This document shows, one piece after another, positions 32,732-41,576 of a stretch of DNA of 64,000 nucleotides (position 1 is the first letter of the stretch; every line of letters starts with the position of its first letter). The DNA lies in the NCBI RefSeq assembly GCF_002005225.1, contig NZ_CP019724.1, forward strand, positions 124,001 through 188,000, written 5' to 3'. The notes under the pieces are model-generated. The model made no database searches. It saw nothing but the letters and a program-made list of their open reading frames with translations, and had not been told where the DNA came from. This stretch comes from Streptomyces pactum. Its GTDB lineage: Bacteria > Actinomycetota > Actinomycetes > Streptomycetales > Streptomycetaceae. Made by a program: the position numbers and the translations under genes.

Positions 32732-34156
32732 ATGACCAGCACCACCGAACCCACCGAGCCCATCGAGCCCACCGAACCCACCGAACCCGCCGAGCCCATC
32801 GAGCCCGCCGAGCCTGCCGAGGCCGCCGAGGCGTTTTCGGTCTGGCAGTTGTCGGAGACGACCCTGCTGCGGTTCGCCACCGCCGGCTCCGTCGACGACG
32901 GCAAGTCCACCCTGGTCGGGCGCCTGCTGCACGACTCCAAGTCGGTCCTCACCGACCAGTTGGAGGCCGTGGAGCGCGCCTCCGCCGGCCGCGGCCAGGA
33001 CGCCCCGGACCTCGCGCTGCTCACCGACGGCCTGCGGGCCGAACGCGAGCAGGGCATCACCATCGACGTGGCCTACCGCTACTTCGCCACCCCCCGCCGG
33101 CGCTTCATCCTGGCCGACACCCCCGGGCACGTGCAGTACACCCGGAACATGGTCACCGGCGCCTCCACGGCCGAGCTGACGGTCATCCTGGTCGACGCCC
33201 GCAACGGCGTCGTCGAGCAGACCCGCCGGCACGCCGCGATCGCCGCCCTGCTGCGCGTGCCGCACGTCGTCCTCGCCGTCAACAAGATGGACCTGGTCGA
33301 CTACCAAGAGCCCGTGTTCGCCGCCATCGCCGAGGAGTTCACGGCCTACGCCCTCGAGCTGGGCGTCCCGGAGGTCACCGCCATCCCGATCTCGGCCCTC
33401 GCCGGGGACAACGTGGTGGAGCCGTCCGCGGTCATGGACTGGTACGGCGGCCCGACCGTCCTGGAGCACCTGGAGACCGTCCCGGTCAGCCACGACCTGG
33501 CGCACTGCCACGCCCGGCTGCCCGTGCAGTACGTGATCCGCCCGCGCACCGCCGAGCACCCCGACTACCGCGGCTACGCCGGACAGATCGCCGCCGGCAC
33601 CTTCCGCATCGGCGACGAGGTCACCGTCCTGCCCTCGGGCCGCACCTCGACGGTGTCCGGCATCGACCTGCTCGGCGAGCCCGTCGACGCCGCCTGGACA
33701 CCGCAGTCGGTCACCCTGCTGCTCGCGGACGACATCGACATCTCGCGCGGCGACCTGATCGTGCCCAGCAAGGACGCCCCGGCCACCAGCCAGGACGTCG
33801 AGGCCACCGTCTGCCACGTCGCCGACGCCCCCCTCACCGTGGGCCACCGGGTGCTCCTCAAGCACGGCACCCGCACCGTCAAGGCGATCGTCAAGGACAT
33901 CCCGGCCCGGCTCACGCTGGACGACCTGTCCCTGCACCCGCACCCCGGGCAGCTCGTCGCCAACGACATCGGCCGCGTCAAGATCCGCACCGCCGAACCG
34001 CTGCCCGCCGACTCCTACGCCGACTCCCGCCGCACCGGCTCGTTCATCCTGATCGACCCCAGCGACGGCACCACCCTCACCGCCGGCATGGCCGGCGAGT
34101 CGTTCGCCACCCCGGAGCCCGTCAAGCACGAGACCGACGACGGGTGGGACTTCTAA
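32732..34156 (+). CDS. cysN: Sulfate adenylyltransferase subunit 1 (GTPase)
   Basis: 474 residues. Translation-factor-like GTPase with G1 SVDDGKST, G3 DTPGH and G4 NKMDLVD, followed by EF-Tu-like beta-barrel domains. It couples GTP hydrolysis to sulfate activation by CysD. Residues 5-33 form an unusual leader of repeated E-P-T/A/I units (EPTEP, EPAEP), absent from the core fold; the DNA at about 32745-32820 is correspondingly repetitive. Such acidic-proline leaders are probably disordered. Gene order and spacing match the CysDN operons of actinomycetes. Confidence 0.96.
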   Translation: MTSTTEPTEPIEPTEPTEPAEPIEPAEPAEAAEAFSVWQLSETTLLRFATAGSVDDGKSTLVGRLLHDSKSVLTDQLEAVERASAGRGQDAPDLALLTDGLRAEREQGITIDVAYRYFATPRRRFILADTPGHVQYTRNMVTGASTAELTVILVDARNGVVEQTRRHAAIAALLRVPHVVLAVNKMDLVDYQEPVFAAIAEEFTAYALELGVPEVTAIPISALAGDNVVEPSAVMDWYGGPTVLEHLETVPVSHDLAHCHARLPVQYVIRPRTAEHPDYRGYAGQIAAGTFRIGDEVTVLPSGRTSTVSGIDLLGEPVDAAWTPQSVTLLLADDIDISRGDLIVPSKDAPATSQDVEATVCHVADAPLTVGHRVLLKHGTRTVKAIVKDIPARLTLDDLSLHPHPGQLVANDIGRVKIRTAEPLPADSYADSRRTGSFILIDPSDGTTLTAGMAGESFATPEPVKHETDDGWDF

Positions 34157-34274
34157 GCATGGGCCCCCTGGGCTCCCCCGGCTTGTCTGCGCGGACGGCC
34201 CGGCCACGGCGTGAGCGACGCATCCCACGACTCGGCCGACCGCGGCCGCCGGGCCGACGAGAGGAACACCTCCC

Positions 34275-35381
34275 GTGCCTGCCACCACCGCCCCGCGCCG
34301 CGCCCTGGCGCTCCTTGCCGCCCTGCCGCTGCTGGTCCTCGCCGGCTGCGGATACGGCTCGCAGGCCAAGGACGACGGAGGTGTCCGGATCGCCGCCGGG
34401 GCCGAGAAGACCGACGGTCTGGACTCCGTCCGGATCGGCTACTTGGGCAACGTCACGCACGCCACCGCGCTGGTCGGCAACCAGAAGGGCTTCTTCCAGA
34501 AGGAACTGGGCGCCACCGAGGCCAGGTACGCGGTCTTCAACGCGGGCCCGTCCGCGATCGAGGCGCTGAACTCCGGCTCGATCGACATCGGCTGGATCGG
34601 CCCCTCCCCCGCGGTCAACGGCTATGCCCGGTCCGAGGGCAGGAACCTGCGGATCATCGGCGGGTCGGCCTCCGGCGGGGTGAAGCTGGTGGTGAACCCG
34701 GACGAGATCAAGTCCCTGAAGGACGTCAAGGGCAAGCGCATCGCCACCCCTCAGCTCGGCAACACGCAGGACGTCGCGTTCCTCAACTGGATCGCCGAGC
34801 AGGGCTGGAAGGTCGACGCGCAGAGCGGCAAGGGCGACGTGACGGTCGTCCGCAGCGACAACAAGGTGACCCCGGGCGCATACGAGTCCGGGTCCGTCGA
34901 CGGCGCCTGGGTACCGGAGCCGACCGCGTCCCGGCTGGTCGCCCAGGGCGGCACAGTGCTGCTGGACGAGTCGACGCTGTGGCCGGACGAGGAGTTCGTC
35001 ACCACCAACATCGTCGTGCGCCAGGAGTTCCTCGAGGAGCACCCCAGGGCCGTCGAGGCGGTGCTGAGGGCGTCCGTGGAGTCCAACCGGTGGATCGCGG
35101 CCCATCCGGAAGAAGCCAAGGACGCCGCCAACGAGCAGATCCGGAGCGACGTCGGCAAGGCGCTGCCCGCCGACGTGCTCGGCCCGGCGTGGGAGTCGTT
35201 CCAGGTGACCGACGACCCGCTGGCCGCCACCCTCGCGGCCCAGGCGGACCACGCCGTGGAGGCGGGCCTGCTGGAGCAGCCCGGCCTCGACGGCATCTAC
35301 GACCTCACGCTGCTCAACAAGGTCCTCAAGGCCGAGGACCTGCCCGCGGTCGACGACGCCGGGCTCGGCGGTCGGCAGTGA
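34275..35381 (+). CDS. ssuA: Sulfonate/sulfate-ester ABC transporter lipoprotein
   Basis: 368 residues from GTG 34275 (GAGAGGA upstream). A hydrophobic signal ends in the lipobox LVLAGC with Cys25, so it is a lipid-anchored binding protein. The body is of the SsuA/TauA/nitrate-binding type (IGYLGNVTHATALVGNQKGFF, GSIDIGWIGPSPAVN). It should bind aliphatic sulfonates or related sulfur compounds and pass them to the downstream permease and ATPase. Position after cysN matches the conserved Streptomyces sulfur locus. Confidence 0.9.
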   Translation: MPATTAPRRALALLAALPLLVLAGCGYGSQAKDDGGVRIAAGAEKTDGLDSVRIGYLGNVTHATALVGNQKGFFQKELGATEARYAVFNAGPSAIEALNSGSIDIGWIGPSPAVNGYARSEGRNLRIIGGSASGGVKLVVNPDEIKSLKDVKGKRIATPQLGNTQDVAFLNWIAEQGWKVDAQSGKGDVTVVRSDNKVTPGAYESGSVDGAWVPEPTASRLVAQGGTVLLDESTLWPDEEFVTTNIVVRQEFLEEHPRAVEAVLRASVESNRWIAAHPEEAKDAANEQIRSDVGKALPADVLGPAWESFQVTDDPLAATLAAQADHAVEAGLLEQPGLDGIYDLTLLNKVLKAEDLPAVDDAGLGGRQ

Positions 35382-35417
35382 GCCCGGACCACGACCAGGG
35401 ACCAGGAGGTGACGACC

Positions 35418-36281
35418 ATGGCCACGACCGCGCCCCTCGCCACGGCCGCCGACGCCATCGAGGACGCCGAGACCGTCGACGCCGCCACGGCCACGACCAC
35501 GACTCTCGCCAAGGCCGGCGAGGACACCGCGGCGGCCACGCACGCCGCCCGGATCGAGCACGTCTCCAAGTCGTTCCCGGGCCCGGCCGGACAACAGCTC
35601 GTCCTGGACGACATCACCCTCGACGTCGCACCCGGCGAGTTCGTCACCCTCCTGGGCGCCTCCGGCTGCGGCAAGTCCACCCTGCTGAACCTGGTGGCGG
35701 GCCTGGACAAGCCGAGCGCCGGCGCGATCACCACGGACGGGCGGCCGGCCCTGATGTTCCAGGAGCACGCCCTGTTCCCGTGGCTGACCGCGGGCAAGAA
35801 CATCGAACTCGCCCTGAAGCTGCGCGGCGTGCCCAAGTCCGAGCGCCGCGACAAGGCGGAGGAGCTGCTCGAACTCGTCCGGCTGAAGGGCGCGCACGGC
35901 AAGCGGGTGCACGAGCTGTCGGGCGGCATGCGCCAGCGGGTCGCGATGGCCCGGGCACTCGCCCAGGAGAGCAGGGTGCTGCTGATGGACGAGCCGTTCG
36001 CGGCGCTGGACGCCATCACGCGAGACGTGCTGCACGACGAACTGACCCGGATCTGGCGCGAGACGAAGCTGTCCGTCCTGTTCGTCACGCACAACGTCCG
36101 CGAGGCCGTCCGGCTCGCGGAGCGCGTGGTGCTGCTCTCCTCACGTCCCGGACGCATCGCCCGCCAGTGGACCGTCGGCATCCCGCATCCGCGCCGCATC
36201 GAGGACACCGCCGTGGCGGAACTGTCCCTCGAGATCACCGAAGAACTGCGTGGGGAGATCCGCCGCCATGGCCAGCACTGA
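35418..36281 (+). CDS. ssuB: Sulfonate ABC transporter ATPase
   Basis: 287 residues. ATG 35418 is chosen because AGGAGG ends nine bases before it; GTG 35409 abuts that site and is unlikely. Walker A GASGCGKST, Q-loop FQEH, signature LSGGM, Walker B LLMDEPF and the H-loop THN are intact. The first 45 or so residues are an Ala/Thr/Asp-rich extension not needed for the fold. It energises the SsuA/SsuC importer. The last 14 bases overlap the permease gene. Confidence 0.93.
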   Translation: MATTAPLATAADAIEDAETVDAATATTTTLAKAGEDTAAATHAARIEHVSKSFPGPAGQQLVLDDITLDVAPGEFVTLLGASGCGKSTLLNLVAGLDKPSAGAITTDGRPALMFQEHALFPWLTAGKNIELALKLRGVPKSERRDKAEELLELVRLKGAHGKRVHELSGGMRQRVAMARALAQESRVLLMDEPFAALDAITRDVLHDELTRIWRETKLSVLFVTHNVREAVRLAERVVLLSSRPGRIARQWTVGIPHPRRIEDTAVAELSLEITEELRGEIRRHGQH

Positions 36282-37179
36282 CACGACGCGTCCCGCCAAG
36301 GGCCCGGGCGCCGGGGACGGCGGCGACCTCGCCGGCCTCGAGGCGGGCCTGGACGCACTGGAGACGGTGCAGCAGGGCCGCAAGCCCTTCCGGCAGACCC
36401 TCGTGGAGAAGATCCTGCCGCCCGCCGCGGCCGTACTCCTGGTCCTCGCGGTATGGCAGGGGCTCGTCACCTTCGAGATCGTCGACGACCCGACCAAACT
36501 GCCCGCCCCGTCCGACGTGTGGCACGTCCTGCACCAGGCATGGCTCGAGGGCGAACTGCTCGGCTACATCTGGACCAGCGTCTCGCGCGGCCTGTCCGGC
36601 TTCCTGCTGGCCCTCGTGATCGGCACACCACTGGGGCTGCTCGTGGCACGGGTCAGGTTCGTCCGCGCGGCGATCGGCCCGATCCTCTCCGGCCTCCAGT
36701 CACTGCCCTCCGTGGCCTGGGTTCCGCCCGCCGTGATCTGGCTCGGCCTGAACAACTCGATGATGTACGCCGTCATCCTCCTCGGCGCCGTACCCTCCAT
36801 CGCCAACGGCCTGGTTTCCGGCGTCGACCAGATCTCCCCCGTCTTCCTGCGCGCGGGCCGCACACTGGGCGCCACGGGACTGAAGGGCACCTGGCACATC
36901 GTCCTGCCGGCCGCGCTGCCCGGCTACGTCGCCGGCCTCAAGCAGGGCTGGGCGTTCTCCTGGCGCTCCCTGATGGCCGCCGAGATCATCGCCTCCTTCC
37001 CCGACCTCGGCGTCGGACTCGGCCAGCTCCTCGAGAACGGCCGCAACGCCAGCGACATGGCCATGGTCTTCGAAGCCATCCTGCTGATCCTGACCGTCGG
37101 CATCGCCATCGACCTCCTCGTCTTCAGCCCCCTGGAGCGATGGGTCCTGCGCAGCCGCGGCCTGCTGGTGAGGAGCTGA
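36268..37179 (+). CDS. ssuC: Sulfonate ABC transporter permease
   Basis: 303 residues; start ATG 36268 with GGGGAG upstream, inside the end of ssuB. About six membrane spans follow a 50-residue soluble leader. The cytoplasmic coupling loop is around GRTLGATGLKGTWHIVLPAALPG. It belongs to the BPD-type family of nitrate/sulfonate/taurine permeases. It is the last clear gene of the hydrolase-cys-ssu run. Substrate by homology and context only. Confidence 0.92.
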   Translation: MASTDTTRPAKGPGAGDGGDLAGLEAGLDALETVQQGRKPFRQTLVEKILPPAAAVLLVLAVWQGLVTFEIVDDPTKLPAPSDVWHVLHQAWLEGELLGYIWTSVSRGLSGFLLALVIGTPLGLLVARVRFVRAAIGPILSGLQSLPSVAWVPPAVIWLGLNNSMMYAVILLGAVPSIANGLVSGVDQISPVFLRAGRTLGATGLKGTWHIVLPAALPGYVAGLKQGWAFSWRSLMAAEIIASFPDLGVGLGQLLENGRNASDMAMVFEAILLILTVGIAIDLLVFSPLERWVLRSRGLLVRS

Positions 37180-37358
37180 ACCGTCCCGTGCTGCACCGTC
37201 CGGTCCGCTCCGCCCTGCCCTGCCCGTCATCGCCCACGGCCGCAGGCGCTCGCCGGCTCGGCGCTGCCTCCAGCGGGACTCGACGGATCACCCGCTGATC
37301 CTTGAGAGGCGTCCACCAAGGTGGCGGTGAATGGTTGACCGGCGAAACGGAGACCGTC

Positions 37359-37562
37359 ATGCGGGCACGGCGCGCATCCGCCACGAGGGCCATCGGCAGG
37401 AGCCTCGGCGTGGGCCTCACATGGATGGGGTTCGGGTGGTACGGCACGCACCCGCCGCACCCCTGGAGCGGGTACGCGATCCCGCCTGCCGAGCAGCCGT
37501 GCCTGCCGCCGCTGTCGGAGGAGGAGTTCGTCCGGTGGACGGCTCCGGTCAAGCACCTGTGA
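37359..37562 (+). CDS. Small protein of unknown function
   Basis: 67 residues from ATG 37359, with CGGAGA about 6 bases before. It has a basic N-terminus (MRARRASATRAIGRSLG), then GLTWMGFGWYGTHPPHPW and an acidic stretch LSEEEFVRW. It vaguely recalls small DUF6059-type proteins that sit near Streptomyces export genes, but I cannot confirm this. Its stop lies inside a 20-base tandem duplication. It precedes the ABC exporter by about 80 bases on the same strand. Confidence 0.5.
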   Translation: MRARRASATRAIGRSLGVGLTWMGFGWYGTHPPHPWSGYAIPPAEQPCLPPLSEEEFVRWTAPVKHL

Positions 37563-37584
37563 GACCGGTCAAGCACCTGTGAGA
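37545..37584 (+). repeat. Perfect 20-bp tandem duplication over a stop codon
   Basis: The unit CCGGTCAAGCACCTGTGAGA occurs at 37545-37564 and again, directly adjacent, at 37565-37584. The first copy contains the stop codon of the small upstream gene. Two identical copies look like a recent slippage or a short duplication. Confidence 0.85.
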
Positions 37585-37639
37585 GGTGACCGCGGCCCGC
37601 GGCAACCGACCGTTCACCACCGAGGACAAGGAGAACAGG

Positions 37640-39418
37640 GTGACCACCACCGGGTCGGCCACTGCGCGTGTTCCCGTGCACAAGCGGCGCATCCTCAAGC
37701 TGTTCGTTCCGTACCGCAGGAGCCTGCTGTCCGTCGGGTTCCTGGTCGCGGCGTCCTCCCTGGTCTCCCTGGTCAACCCGTTCCTGATCCGCGAGATCAT
37801 CGATGTGGCGCTGCCGCAGGGCAGGACCGGACTGCTGTCCCTGCTCGCCCTGGGCATGGTCGTCGTCGCGGTCTCGAACAGCGCGTTCAACGTGTGGCAG
37901 ACGTATCTGTCCGCCAGGGTCGGCCAGCTCGTCATGCACGATCTGCGCACCGCCGTCTACTCCCATCTGCAGCGGATGTCGCTGGCCTTCTTCACCCGGA
38001 CGCGTACCGGTGAGGTCCAGTCGCGGATCGCCAACGACATCGGCGGGATGCAGGTGACCGTGACGACCACCGCGACGGCGCTGGTGTCGGACGTGACCAC
38101 CGTCATCACCACGGTCACCGCCATGGCCCTGCTCGACTGGCGGCTCACGCTGGCGTCGCTGGTCGTCCTGCCGGGCTTCGTCTGGGTGAGCCGCCACGTC
38201 GGGGACGAACTGCGCGTGCTCACCCGGGCGCGGCAGCGCCAGTTCGCCGACCTGTCGTCGAACGTGCAGGAGTCGCTGTCGGTCAGCGGCATCATGCTCG
38301 GTCACACCATGGGCCGTTCGCGTTCGCTGAGCGACGCGTTCGCCGGTCAGTCCCGCAAGCTCACCGACATCGAGGTGCGCGCGAGTACGGCGGGCCTGTG
38401 GTACCAGTCCACGATCTGGGTCGTCATGGCGGCCATGCCCGCGGTGATCTACTGGGTGGCGGGGCTGACCGGCAGCGGCGGCCGGATGTCCATCTCCATC
38501 GGCGCGCTGGTCGCCTTCGCCACCCTCCAGCAGATCCTGTTCCGGCCGGCGCAGCGGCTGCTGACCATCGGTCTGGACATCCAGAGTTCACTGGAGTTGT
38601 TCGGGCGTATCTTCGAGTACCTCGACCTGCCCGTCGACGTGGCCGAGCCGGAGCGGCCGGTGGTTCCGGCGAGTCTGCGGGGCGAGGTGCGGCTGCGCGG
38701 GGTCGGGTTCCGCTACGCGGGCGCCCAGCGGCCGACGCTGGACGGTGTCGAGGTGACCGTTCCCGCCGGGCACAGCCTCGCCGTCGTCGGGGAGACCGGG
38801 TCGGGCAAGACCACGCTGAGCTATCTCATACCGCGTCTGTACGACGCGACGTCCGGCACCGTGACGATCGACGGCGTCGACGTGCGCGACCTGTCGTTCG
38901 ACACGCTCGCCGCCGCCGTCGGTGTCGTCTCCCAGGAGACCTACCTCTTCCACGCGTCGGTCGCCGACAACCTGAGGTTCGCCAAGCCCGACGCGAGTGA
39001 CGAGGAGCTGGTCGCGGCGGCGCGGGTGGCGCACATCCACGACTACCTGATGTCGCTGCCCGACGGCTACGACACGGTGGTCGGCGAGCGCGGATACCGG
39101 TTCTCCGGCGGGGAGAAGCAGCGGCTGGCCATCGCCCGCGCCATCCTGCGCGACCCGCCCGTGCTGGTGCTCGACGAGGCCACCAGCGCGCTGGACACCC
39201 AGACCGAGCGGTCCGTCCAGAAGGCCATCGACGCGGCGAGCGCGGGCCGCACCACCATCACGGTCGCACACCGGCTGTCGACCGTCCGCAACGCCGACGA
39301 GATCCTCGTCCTGGAGCAGGGGCGCGTCGCCGAGCGGGGCACGCACGACGAGCTGCTCGCCCTCGGCGGCCACTACGCCACGCTGGTGCGCCGGGACACC
39401 GAGATGGCGGCCGTGTAG
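37640..39418 (+). CDS. ABC exporter, fused membrane and ATPase domains
   Basis: 592 residues from GTG 37640 (AAGGAG 6 bases before). Residues 1-320 contain about six membrane spans; the nucleotide-binding domain has Walker A GETGSGKTT (near 387), signature FSGGEKQ (near 489), Walker B VLVLDEATS (near 510) and H-loop AHRLS (near 543). It is a half-size exporter of the multidrug/lipid A type and probably works as a homodimer. Its place between sulfur and tailoring genes suggests export of, or self-resistance to, the pathway product; substrate not shown by sequence. Confidence 0.93.
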   Translation: MTTTGSATARVPVHKRRILKLFVPYRRSLLSVGFLVAASSLVSLVNPFLIREIIDVALPQGRTGLLSLLALGMVVVAVSNSAFNVWQTYLSARVGQLVMHDLRTAVYSHLQRMSLAFFTRTRTGEVQSRIANDIGGMQVTVTTTATALVSDVTTVITTVTAMALLDWRLTLASLVVLPGFVWVSRHVGDELRVLTRARQRQFADLSSNVQESLSVSGIMLGHTMGRSRSLSDAFAGQSRKLTDIEVRASTAGLWYQSTIWVVMAAMPAVIYWVAGLTGSGGRMSISIGALVAFATLQQILFRPAQRLLTIGLDIQSSLELFGRIFEYLDLPVDVAEPERPVVPASLRGEVRLRGVGFRYAGAQRPTLDGVEVTVPAGHSLAVVGETGSGKTTLSYLIPRLYDATSGTVTIDGVDVRDLSFDTLAAAVGVVSQETYLFHASVADNLRFAKPDASDEELVAAARVAHIHDYLMSLPDGYDTVVGERGYRFSGGEKQRLAIARAILRDPPVLVLDEATSALDTQTERSVQKAIDAASAGRTTITVAHRLSTVRNADEILVLEQGRVAERGTHDELLALGGHYATLVRRDTEMAAV

Positions 39419-39420
39419 GC

Positions 39421-39440
39421 GGCGGGCCGCGCGGCCCGCC
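39421..39440. terminator. 20-bp perfect palindrome after the ABC exporter
   Basis: GGCGGGCCGC followed directly by its reverse complement GCGGCCCGCC, starting three bases after the exporter stop. A stable stem without a U-run, placed where a terminator would be expected. Confidence 0.5.
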
Positions 39441-39508
39441 GGGGCGGCCGGGGCGGCCGGTGAACGGCCGTGCCGTGCAGCGGTCTTCGAGCGGATCTGG
39501 AGGGGTCA

Positions 39509-41464
39509 TTGCCTACGATCCGGCGCATGGAGACTGCGTCTGCCGAAATACCCAGCTCGCCCGGGATCAACCGGCGCACCCTGCTGCGGGGCGGTGCCGT
39601 GGCCGGCCTGGGCGCGCTCGTGCCGTCGTCCTCCGTCTTCGCCGTCCCGGGCGGGGCGGCGTCCGAAGGTGCCGAGCCGTCGGCGGACGGGCTGCTGCTG
39701 ACCAAGTTCAGGGATCCGCTGCGTACGCCGCCGGTGCTGCGTCCGCGTGGGCGCGGCGGGCACGACGAACTGACCGTGCGCCTGCGCACCGCCGACGTCA
39801 CCGTGCACTCGGAGCTGGCGCCGGTGCGGATGTGGACGTACGAGGGCAGCTACCCCGGGCCGACGATCGAGACGGTCCGCGGCCGCCGGCTGCGGGTCGT
39901 CTGGGAGAACCACCTGACGGGGAACATGCCGGTCACCGCCGTCGAGTTCGGCCGGCCCGGCGGTCCCATGCCCGACCCGCTGTCCAACTATCCCGGCACC
40001 GAGGGCTGCCGGGAGGTGCCCGGGGTGGCGGACCTGGGGCCGTGGGCGGCGGTGCACCTGCACGGCATGCTGACCGGCGGCGGCAACGACGGCTGGATGG
40101 AGAACCTCGTCGGTCCGGGCGAGGAGCAACTGTCGGCGTACCCGAACGACCAGGCCGCGACCATGCTCTGGTACCACGACCACACCCACCACGTCAGCCG
40201 CTTCAGCGTGTACGCCGGTCTGGCGGGCCTGTTCGTCTGCCGCGACGCGCAGGAGCGTGCGCTGGGCCTGCCCCGGGGCGGCCACGAGGTGCCGCTGGTC
40301 CTCAGTGACCGCAACTTCGCGCTGGACGGATCGGGGGCCCTCACCGGACGCCTGGTCCACAAGGTGGAGATGGTCAACGCGAAGCTCATGCGTGCGCACG
40401 CGGCCCCCTACACCCTGGTCAACGGTGTGGTCTGGCCCTACCTGGAGGTCCAGCCGCGCTGGTACCGGTTCCGGATCGTCAACACGGCCAACTCCCGGAT
40501 CTACCGGCTGATGCTGCTGGCCGACGGCCGGCCCGTCCCCGGGGCCTTCCAGGTGATCGGCAGCGACCAGGGGCTGATCGACAGGCCGCTGCCGGTCGAG
40601 GGGGCGCTCAACCTCTCCCCCGGTGAGCGCGCCGACGTGCTGGTCGACTTCAGTGCGTTCCGCGGCCGGTCCGTCAAGCTGGTCAACACGATGGAGGGCG
40701 TTGTGCCCGGCGGCTCCAGCACCCGGCACGACCTGCTGGAGCCCGACGTGATGCAGTTCCGCGTGGCCGGCCGCGGATCCGCCGGCCGGTTCACGCCGCC
40801 CGGGAGACTCTCGCCCGCCTTCAGACGGTCCACGCACCACGACCTGCCGCACGGCGGCCGGCCCCGGTGGGTGGTGCTGGTCGGGCCGGGCTCGGCCAAC
40901 GTGCCCGAACTGTGGGAGATGGAGGAGGTGGAGCGGGCCGACGCGGAGGGGATCGCGTTCCCGTCCGCCGGGGTCGTCCAGGTCGAGGACGCCGAGGGCA
41001 CGGTCACGACGCTGCGCCGGACGGCCATGCGCTACGACGACGGCAACGCGTTCACCGTGGCGCACCGGGGTGTGGAGATCTGGAAGTACCTCAACCTCGC
41101 CGCCGCTCCGCACCCCATGCACATCCACCTGGCCCACTTCCAGGTGCTGTCCCGCGAGAACTACGACGTGACCGGCTTCGACCGGGTCGTGCGCGGCTCC
41201 GCCAGGCCGGTCGCGTTCCTGGGGGCGGCGGAGCTGGAACCGCACGAGCTCGGGGAGAAGGACACCGTCAGGGTGGGTACGGCCGGCCAGATCATCCCCG
41301 GTCCGAACGGCACCCCGGGCGAGCTGGTCACCGTGGCGGTCCGTTTCCCCGTCGTCGGCAGGGGGGTCCACCACTGTCACATGCTGGAGCACGAGCAGCA
41401 CATGGTGCGCCCGCTCGTGGTCGGCCCGGCCGCCCACCGGCCCGCGGGCGGCGGTCACCACTGA
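39509..41464 (+). CDS. Multicopper oxidase, Tat-exported
   Basis: 651 residues. TTG 39509 is preferred because GGAGGGG lies four bases upstream; ATG 39527 has no obvious site. The N-terminus carries a twin-arginine signal (NRRTLLRGG then a hydrophobic run), so the enzyme acts outside the membrane. Copper motifs are complete: HLHG (near 184), WYHDHTHH (near 221), HPMHIHLAHF (near 534) and HCHMLEHEQHM (near 622) with the Met axial ligand. It resembles CotA, bilirubin oxidase and phenoxazinone synthase. It may oxidise or couple a phenolic cluster product, or simply be a laccase neighbour. Confidence 0.92.
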   Translation: MPTIRRMETASAEIPSSPGINRRTLLRGGAVAGLGALVPSSSVFAVPGGAASEGAEPSADGLLLTKFRDPLRTPPVLRPRGRGGHDELTVRLRTADVTVHSELAPVRMWTYEGSYPGPTIETVRGRRLRVVWENHLTGNMPVTAVEFGRPGGPMPDPLSNYPGTEGCREVPGVADLGPWAAVHLHGMLTGGGNDGWMENLVGPGEEQLSAYPNDQAATMLWYHDHTHHVSRFSVYAGLAGLFVCRDAQERALGLPRGGHEVPLVLSDRNFALDGSGALTGRLVHKVEMVNAKLMRAHAAPYTLVNGVVWPYLEVQPRWYRFRIVNTANSRIYRLMLLADGRPVPGAFQVIGSDQGLIDRPLPVEGALNLSPGERADVLVDFSAFRGRSVKLVNTMEGVVPGGSSTRHDLLEPDVMQFRVAGRGSAGRFTPPGRLSPAFRRSTHHDLPHGGRPRWVVLVGPGSANVPELWEMEEVERADAEGIAFPSAGVVQVEDAEGTVTTLRRTAMRYDDGNAFTVAHRGVEIWKYLNLAAAPHPMHIHLAHFQVLSRENYDVTGFDRVVRGSARPVAFLGAAELEPHELGEKDTVRVGTAGQIIPGPNGTPGELVTVAVRFPVVGRGVHHCHMLEHEQHMVRPLVVGPAAHRPAGGGHH

Positions 41465-41469
41465 CGCGG

Positions 41470-41504
41470 CGAGTGCCCGCGGCGGTGGTCGGCGCGGGCA
41501 CTCG
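41470..41504. terminator. Bidirectional hairpin between convergent genes
   Basis: Perfect 12-base arms CGAGTGCCCGCG (41470-41481) and CGCGGGCACTCG (41493-41504) with an 11-base loop, placed between the oxidase and the minus-strand small gene. Confidence 0.7.
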
Positions 41505-41576
41505 AGGGGGCGGCCCGGGGGTGTCCGGGCGGGGTCGTGCGCGGCGAAAGCCGGTGTGCGGGTACCGGCGGCGCGG

